From positions 1-7,353 of the forward strand of contig CAKPXR010000063.1 in assembly GCA_934202215.1 (NCBI GenBank): DNA of 7,353 bases, read 5' to 3'. Shown here in pieces: positions 2,921 through 7,353 of this stretch. The notes beneath the pieces were generated by a model. The model had not been told where the DNA came from and did not search any database. It worked only from the letters and a program-made list of their open reading frames with translations. Source of the stretch: an uncultured Veillonella sp. (GTDB lineage: Bacteria > Bacillota > Negativicutes > Veillonellales > Veillonellaceae). Made by a program: the position numbers and the translations under genes. Within the stretch, counting starts at the first letter, position 1. The number at the start of each line of letters is the position of its first letter.

Positions 2921-4459
2921 ATGGATCAAAATCGCGTATATTTCTTCGATACAACCCTTCGTGATGGGGAACAAACACCTGGCGTAGCATTACAAACACC
3001 AGAAAAGGTTGAAATTGCGAAGGGCCTTGCACGCCTCGGCATCGATGTAATCGAGGCTGGCTTCCCAGCAGCATCCCCTGGGGATTTTGAAGCAGTACAA
3101 ACGATTGCACGCGAAGTAAAAGGCACAACCATTTGTGGCTTGGCGCGCGCTAATGAAAAGGACGTACAAAAGGTAGCTGAAGCATTGAAAGATGCAGAAC
3201 GCAGCCGTTTGCATGTGTTTATCGCTACATCCGAAATCCACATGAAATATAAATTGAAAATGACACGCCAAGAGGTGTTGGACCGCGTTAAATCTATCTT
3301 GGAATTTGCAAAAGGCAAATTCAATGAAATCGAGTTCTCCGGTGAAGATGCAGCGCGTACAGATTTAGACTTCTTGTGCGAAGTGTTTGGCGTAGCCATC
3401 GCTGGTGGTGCTACTATTCTTAACGTACCAGATACAGTAGGTTATATGATCCCTAACGAGTTCGCTAACAAAATTCGTTACATCAAAGAACATACACCAG
3501 GCATTGAAAATGCAATCATCTCCGTTCACTGCCATGACGACTTAGGCCTTGCCAATGCGAACTCCTTGGCAGCTATCGAAGCAGGTGCTCGTCAAGTTGA
3601 ATGTACAGTTAACGGTCTTGGTGAACGTGCTGGTAACGTAGGTATTGAAGAAGTAGTAATGGCTCTTAAAACTCGCCACGAATACTTCGGTGACCTTCAA
3701 GTGAACATCGATACAAAACAATTCACTAAATTGTCTAAATTGGTAAGCCGTTTGACAGGCGTAGCAGTGCCTCCAAACAAAGCAATCGTTGGTTCCAATG
3801 CATTTGCTCATGAGTCTGGTATTCACCAACATGGTATGATGAGCAACCCTGAAACTTACGAAATTATGACTCCTGAGTCCGTAGGGGCTGAAAAAACAGA
3901 CCTCGTATTGGGCAAACACTCTGGCCGTCATGCCTTTGCGGATCATTTGGCAAAACTTGGTTTCCAATCTTTCACAGAAGAGAAAATCAATGACCTCTTC
4001 GCTAAATTCAAAGAATTGGCAGACCGTAAAAAACAAGTATACGATGATGACATCATCGCTCTTGTAGTAGACAACTTACATCATAAAAAAGCATTCCAAC
4101 TTGTGGCACAATACTACAAATTGGGTGAAAAAGGCTATGCTTATGCAGACGTTCGCCTCATGACTCCAGAAGGTGAAAAAGCCGATGCTGCCGTTGGTGA
4201 CGGTCCAGTAGACGCATCCCTTAAAGCGGTTGAACGTGTGGTTGGCTTGCCAATTAGTTTGAAAGATTACCAAATCCGCGCTATTACAGCAGGTAAAGAT
4301 GCCCTTGGGGAAGCAACCCTTAAGGTAGAATATAACGGTCGTTTGTACCATGGTCGTGGTATCAGTACCGATATCGTTAAATCAAGTGTAAATGCATATA
4401 TTAATGCAGTAAACTCAGTATTCCTAGCTATGGAGCTAGAACAAGAGGAGGAAAAATAA
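2921..4459 (+). CDS. leuA: 2-isopropylmalate synthase
   Basis: LeuA condenses acetyl-CoA with 2-oxoisovalerate to 2-isopropylmalate, the committed step of leucine synthesis, in the cytoplasm. The protein is 512 residues, close to the usual ~515-520. The DRE-TIM metallolyase barrel starts with [14 protein letters not shown] (R14, D15). Metal ligands are D15, H203 and H205 of HCHDDLG, and N239 of [20 protein letters not shown] (295-305) is the family signature in the linker region. Residues ~380-512 form the C-terminal leucine-feedback domain ([16 protein letters not shown]). I chose ATG 2921 over an in-frame GTG at 2912 because the ribosome site AAGGTGAGG overlaps that GTG and lies 4-10 bases before the ATG. 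It is the first gene after the T-box, 124 bases past the terminator. A TATAAT at 2876-2881 in that gap has no good -35. Translation is probably coupled to leuC. Confidence 0.97.
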   Translation: MDQNRVYFFDTTLRDGEQTPGVALQTPEKVEIAKGLARLGIDVIEAGFPAASPGDFEAVQTIAREVKGTTICGLARANEKDVQKVAEALKDAERSRLHVFIATSEIHMKYKLKMTRQEVLDRVKSILEFAKGKFNEIEFSGEDAARTDLDFLCEVFGVAIAGGATILNVPDTVGYMIPNEFANKIRYIKEHTPGIENAIISVHCHDDLGLANANSLAAIEAGARQVECTVNGLGERAGNVGIEEVVMALKTRHEYFGDLQVNIDTKQFTKLSKLVSRLTGVAVPPNKAIVGSNAFAHESGIHQHGMMSNPETYEIMTPESVGAEKTDLVLGKHSGRHAFADHLAKLGFQSFTEEKINDLFAKFKELADRKKQVYDDDIIALVVDNLHHKKAFQLVAQYYKLGEKGYAYADVRLMTPEGEKADAAVGDGPVDASLKAVERVVGLPISLKDYQIRAITAGKDALGEATLKVEYNGRLYHGRGISTDIVKSSVNAYINAVNSVFLAMELEQEEEK

Positions 4460-4460
4460 T

Positions 4461-5720
4461 ATGGGTATGACCATTACTGAAAAGAATATGGCTCGCCACG
4501 CGGGTCTTGATGTTGTTAAACCGGGCCAAATCATCGAATGTCATTTGGATGCGGTATTGATGAACGACATCACATTCCCACCAGCGCGTAAAGAGTTCTT
4601 GAAAATCGGCAAACCTGTATTTGACCGTCATAAAATCTACTTGGTGCCTGACCATTTCACACCAAATAAAGATATTCAATCCGCTACACAAGCAAAAGTA
4701 ATGCGCGACTTCGTACGCGAACATGGCATTACAAACTACTTTGAAGTAGGTCGCATGGGTATTGAGCACGTTATTTTGCCAGAAAAAGGTCTTATCGGTC
4801 CTGGTGAAATGATGATCGGTGCTGACTCCCATACTTGTACATATGGTGCGGTAAATGCTTTCTCCACAGGCGTAGGCTCCACTGATGCGGGCGTTGCTAT
4901 GGCTGAAGGTAAAACTTGGTTCAAAGTACCTGAAACAATTAAGGTTGAGCTTATTGGTAAACCTAACAAATGGGTAACTGGTAAGGACGTTATCCTTGAT
5001 TTGATCGGTCAAATCGGCGTAGACGGTGCTCGTTATATGGCCCTTGAATTCGCTGGTGAAGGCGTGCAACACATGACTATGGCTGACCGCCTTACAATCT
5101 GTAACATGGCTATCGAAGCTGGCGGTAAATGTGGTGTATTCCCTTACGATGAAATTACTGAAGAATACATTAAAGGCCGCGTAAATCGTCCTGTAGAACC
5201 TATTAATCCTGACCCTGATGCAGTATATGCTCAAACTGTGACAATTGACTTGTCCAAATTGCAACCAGTTGTAGCATTCCCTCACTTGCCATCCAACACA
5301 CATTACATCAACGAAATCGACAAAGATATTAAAATCGACCAAGTCATTATCGGTTCTTGTACAAATGGTCGTTACGAAGACTTGGTAGCCGCTGCGGAAA
5401 TCTTCAAAGGCCGTAAAGTGGCTCCATTCGTTCGTTGTATCGTAATTCCTGGTTCCCAAGATGTATACGATCAAGCTATGAAAGATGGTTTATTGGATAT
5501 CTTCATTCAAGCTGACTGCGCGGTGTCCACGCCAACATGTGGTCCTTGCCTAGGTGGTTACATGGGTATCATGGCTGAAGGGGAACGCACAGTTTCCACA
5601 ACAAACCGTAACTTCCGTGGTCGTATGGGTCACGTTGATTCTGAAGTATATTTGGCAAGCCCTTACGTGGCGGCAGCAAGTGCTGTATTAGGCCGCATTG
5701 CAGGCCCTGAGGAGGTTTAA
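4461..5720 (+). CDS. leuC: 3-isopropylmalate dehydratase large subunit
   Basis: With LeuD it forms isopropylmalate isomerase, which converts 2- to 3-isopropylmalate using a [4Fe-4S] cluster. The protein is 419 residues, the shorter aconitase-family form seen in many anaerobes and archaea (the enterobacterial type is ~466). Cluster ligands are C300 in IGSCTNGR, and C360 and C363 in [17 protein letters not shown] (121-130) and GRMG are further family motifs. The ATG at 4461 is one base after the leuA stop, and GAGGAGG (4445-4451) within the end of leuA is the ribosome site. An ATG two codons later is less well spaced. The tight junction implies translational coupling and a balanced output with LeuD. 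I see no defects. Confidence 0.97.
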   Translation: MGMTITEKNMARHAGLDVVKPGQIIECHLDAVLMNDITFPPARKEFLKIGKPVFDRHKIYLVPDHFTPNKDIQSATQAKVMRDFVREHGITNYFEVGRMGIEHVILPEKGLIGPGEMMIGADSHTCTYGAVNAFSTGVGSTDAGVAMAEGKTWFKVPETIKVELIGKPNKWVTGKDVILDLIGQIGVDGARYMALEFAGEGVQHMTMADRLTICNMAIEAGGKCGVFPYDEITEEYIKGRVNRPVEPINPDPDAVYAQTVTIDLSKLQPVVAFPHLPSNTHYINEIDKDIKIDQVIIGSCTNGRYEDLVAAAEIFKGRKVAPFVRCIVIPGSQDVYDQAMKDGLLDIFIQADCAVSTPTCGPCLGGYMGIMAEGERTVSTTNRNFRGRMGHVDSEVYLASPYVAAASAVLGRIAGPEEV

Positions 5721-5721
5721 T

Positions 5722-6213
5722 ATGGATTTTGAAAGCAAAAAAATCTGGCGCTACGGCGACGATGTAGATACAGACGTAATCATTCCAGCTCGTTACTTGG
5801 CAATTGCTGATTGGAACGAATTGGCAGAACATGCGATGGAAGATATTGATACTACTTTTGCTCCAAATGTGAAAGCTGGCGAAATCATGGTAGCAGGTAA
5901 AAACTTTGGTTGCGGTTCCTCTCGTGAACATGCACCAGGCGTTATCAAAGCAAAAGGTGTACCTGTTATCATTGCACACTCCTTTGCCCGTATCTTCTTC
6001 CGTAATGCTATTAACATCGGTTTACCTGTAATTGAAATCGGTGAACAAGTTGATCGTATCGACGTAGGCGATGCTATCGGTGTAGACTTGTCTAAAGGTA
6101 TCGTATACAACTTGACCAAAAACGAACAATACCAAGGCACTGAATTGCCACAATTCATTCAAGACATTGCGGCAGCAGGCGGTCTTGTGAACTTTGCGAA
6201 AAATCGCAAATAG
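5722..6213 (+). CDS. leuD: 3-isopropylmalate dehydratase small subunit
   Basis: This is the swivel-domain partner of LeuC in isopropylmalate isomerase; it contributes substrate-recognition loops. The protein is 163 residues, the normal length for the short LeuD that partners a ~420-residue LeuC. Motifs are YGDDVDTDVIIPARYL (11-26) and GCGSSREHAPG (63-73), then HSFARIFFRNAINIGLPVI. An in-frame TTG 24 bases upstream would read into leuC; the ATG at 5722 is correct because GAGGAGG (5709-5715) sits 6 bases before it. It starts one base after the leuC stop. The last codons and the sequence up to the stop form a perfect 7-bp hairpin (6193-6210), the first of several in the spacer that follows. Confidence 0.97.
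   Translation: MDFESKKIWRYGDDVDTDVIIPARYLAIADWNELAEHAMEDIDTTFAPNVKAGEIMVAGKNFGCGSSREHAPGVIKAKGVPVIIAHSFARIFFRNAINIGLPVIEIGEQVDRIDVGDAIGVDLSKGIVYNLTKNEQYQGTELPQFIQDIAAAGGLVNFAKNRK
6193..6210 (+). repeat. Hairpin at the 3' end of leuD
   Basis: TTTGCGA (6193-6199) and TCGCAAA (6204-6210) pair perfectly around AAAA, directly before the TAG stop. The same TTGCGA/TCGCAA arms recur at 6314-6330, so the two elements could also cross-pair. No U-tract follows. Confidence 0.6.
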
Positions 6214-6223
6214 ACGTTAATAC

Positions 6224-6256
6224 GAGGCTCGAGCTGGCATATGCCTCTCGAGCCTC
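6224..6256 (+). repeat. Hairpin A in the leuD-leuB spacer
   Basis: GAGGCTCGAG (6224-6233) pairs perfectly with CTCGAGCCTC (6247-6256). The 13-base loop contains the palindrome GGCATATGCC (6236-6245). It competes with the larger hairpin at 6231-6295. Confidence 0.7.
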
Positions 6257-6295
6257 CAAAGCGAGCTAAGTCGGTCTCAAGGCATATGCCAGCTC
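6231..6295 (+). repeat. Hairpin B in the leuD-leuB spacer, 16-bp perfect inverted repeat
   Basis: GAGCTGGCATATGCCT (6231-6246) and AGGCATATGCCAGCTC (6280-6295) are exact reverse complements, 33 bases apart. Forming this stem takes GAG (6231-6233) from hairpin A and places the other arm of A in the loop, so A and B exclude each other. No T-run follows, so it is not a simple terminator. Confidence 0.8.
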
Positions 6296-6299
6296 TTGT

Positions 6300-6341
6300 C
6301 CCATTAAGTGCCATTGCGATTTCTTCGCAAAGGGCACTGGG
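6300..6341 (+). repeat. Hairpin C in the leuD-leuB spacer
   Basis: This is a nested stem: CCC/GGG (6300-6302, 6339-6341), AGTGCC/GGCACT (6307-6312, 6333-6338) and TTGCGA/TCGCAA (6314-6319, 6325-6330) with loop TTTCT. It ends 37 bases before the leuB ribosome site. It lacks a U-tract. It may block 3'-5' decay of upstream mRNA or mark a processing site. Confidence 0.7.
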
Positions 6342-6388
6342 GGAGAGTATGAGGTTTGCAATCTTTTACTGTATATTGGAGAGGTAAT

Positions 6389-7353
6389 ATGAGCGAAAAG
6401 AATATCGTATTGATTCCTGGTGATGGTATCGGTACTGAGATTATTGCTGCAGCGAAGGCTGTTTGTGATGTGGCTTTTGAAAAAGCTGGTGTAAAGGTTA
6501 ATTGGATTGATAAAAAAGCAGGCGGTGCATCTATTGATGCGTACGGTGTGCCTTTGACTGAGGATACTATCGAGGCTTGTAAAAAGGCTGATGCTGTATT
6601 GCTTGGTGCTGTAGGCGGTCCTAAATGGGATAATGTAGATCCTTCTATCCGTCCTGAAAAAGCAATCCTAGGTCTTCGTAAGGAGCTTGGCTTGTTCTGT
6701 AACTTGCGCCCTGTAAAAATCTATCCATCTTTGCAAGAGTATTCCCCACTTAAAAAGGAACTCGTACAAGATGTAGATTTTGTTATCGTTCGTGAGTTAA
6801 CTGGCGGTATTTACTTTGGTGAACGCGAAGAGGCACAAGGCGAAGGTGCTAATGAGTTCGCATGGGATAAAGAAACATACAGCCGTTATGAAGTAGAGCG
6901 TATCATGGATATCGCTATGGAAACAGCTCGCAAACGCAACAAAAAGGTTGTATCTGTAGATAAAGCAAATGTATTGGCTTCTTCTCGTTTGTGGCGTAAA
7001 ATCGCTCAAGAGAAAGCAGCTGCAAACCCAGATATCGCAACAGATTACTTATACGTAGATAACACAGCGATGCAGCTCGTTGTAAATCCTGCACAATTCG
7101 ACGTTATCGTGACAACAAACTTGTTCGGCGACATCTTGTCTGACGAAGGCGCTGTCATCTCTGGTTCTATCGGGCTTTTACCATCCGCATCCATGGGTAC
7201 AGGCACAGCATTGTATGAACCAATCCACGGTTCCGCACCAGATATTATGGGCCAAAATTTGGCAAATCCATTGGGGACAATCTTGTCCGCTGCTATGATG
7301 TGCCGTCACTCCCTTGATTTACCTCAAGTGGCTGACGCTATTGAAAAGGCTGT
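6389..7353 (+). CDS. leuB: 3-isopropylmalate dehydrogenase (partial, runs off the window)
   Basis: LeuB oxidises 3-isopropylmalate with NAD+; the product decarboxylates to 4-methyl-2-oxopentanoate, the keto acid of leucine. The first 321 codons are present; the usual length is ~350-360, so roughly 30-40 residues lie outside the window. Motifs are GDGIG (11-15), R97 and R107 in the substrate loop, TGGIYFG with catalytic Y142, K192 in VDKANVL, Mg-binding D248 and D252 in NLFGDILSDEG, and HGSAPDI (280-286) of the NAD site. ATG 6389 follows GGAGAGG (6378-6384) at a good distance. The gene keeps the operon order leuA-C-D-B, but unlike the other junctions it is separated by 175 structured bases. 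No promoter of its own is evident. No frame disruption was seen. Confidence 0.97.
   Translation, partial: MSEKNIVLIPGDGIGTEIIAAAKAVCDVAFEKAGVKVNWIDKKAGGASIDAYGVPLTEDTIEACKKADAVLLGAVGGPKWDNVDPSIRPEKAILGLRKELGLFCNLRPVKIYPSLQEYSPLKKELVQDVDFVIVRELTGGIYFGEREEAQGEGANEFAWDKETYSRYEVERIMDIAMETARKRNKKVVSVDKANVLASSRLWRKIAQEKAAANPDIATDYLYVDNTAMQLVVNPAQFDVIVTTNLFGDILSDEGAVISGSIGLLPSASMGTGTALYEPIHGSAPDIMGQNLANPLGTILSAAMMCRHSLDLPQVADAIEKA

Noticed and set aside
3542..4036. 164-residue minus-strand open frame within leuA
   Set aside because: Antisense shadow of a well-supported gene, no ribosome site, atypical composition.
4428..5474. 348-residue minus-strand open frame
   Set aside because: It is the antisense shadow of leuC, Cys/Phe/His-rich with no start signals; codon bias of leuC leaves the opposite strand open.
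6224..6341. leuD-leuB hairpins as a transcription terminator or CRISPR-like array
   Set aside because: No T-run follows any stem, and there are no regularly spaced identical direct repeats.

Overview
The window looks like the chromosome of a low-to-moderate GC member of the Firmicutes sensu lato. A Negativicute such as Veillonella is my best guess from overall sequence style, but I could not check it. Supporting signs are a T-box leader on an amino-acid operon, strong AGGAGG-type ribosome binding sites, extended -10 promoters (TGnTATAAT) and compact leucine biosynthesis genes.

Layout. Positions 1-715 hold a minus-strand gene for a 115-residue protein with a CxCxxC motif and a divergent promoter region. 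Positions 716-1348 encode a secreted 210-residue protein. Positions 1349-2430 form a small accessory patch. Its centre is an unrecognised, AT-rich 135-residue gene (1735-2142). On each side is a tiny minus-strand gene for a hydrophobic peptide of 25 residues (1519-1596) or 30 residues (2286-2378), each with a near-perfect Shine-Dalgarno sequence and convergent RNA signals. I read both as type I toxin-antitoxin-like loci. The second has the full architecture of the Fst/par family: convergent promoters, a shared bidirectional terminator and direct repeats that make the small plus-strand RNA complementary to the toxin start codon. The first has a ribosome-binding site locked in a GNRA-capped hairpin and is framed by a 30/33 inverted repeat, so its two convergent RNAs would share nearly the same 5' leader.

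From 2517 on comes a leucine operon: promoter, T-box riboswitch with terminator (about 2553-2796), leuA (2921-4459), leuC (4461-5720), leuD (5722-6213) and leuB (6389 to beyond the window end). LeuA condenses acetyl-CoA with 2-oxoisovalerate, LeuC and LeuD together isomerise isopropylmalate, and LeuB oxidises it to the leucine keto-acid precursor. leuA-leuC-leuD are separated by single bases, with ribosome binding sites inside the upstream gene. By contrast, 175 bp packed with strong, partly mutually exclusive hairpins lie between leuD and leuB. No terminator U-tract is seen there, so it may be an RNA-processing or differential-expression element or a dispersed palindromic repeat.

The most interesting signals are the two toxin-like loci, the shared-leader inverted repeat, the leuD-leuB structured spacer and the apparently shortened T-box Stem I.
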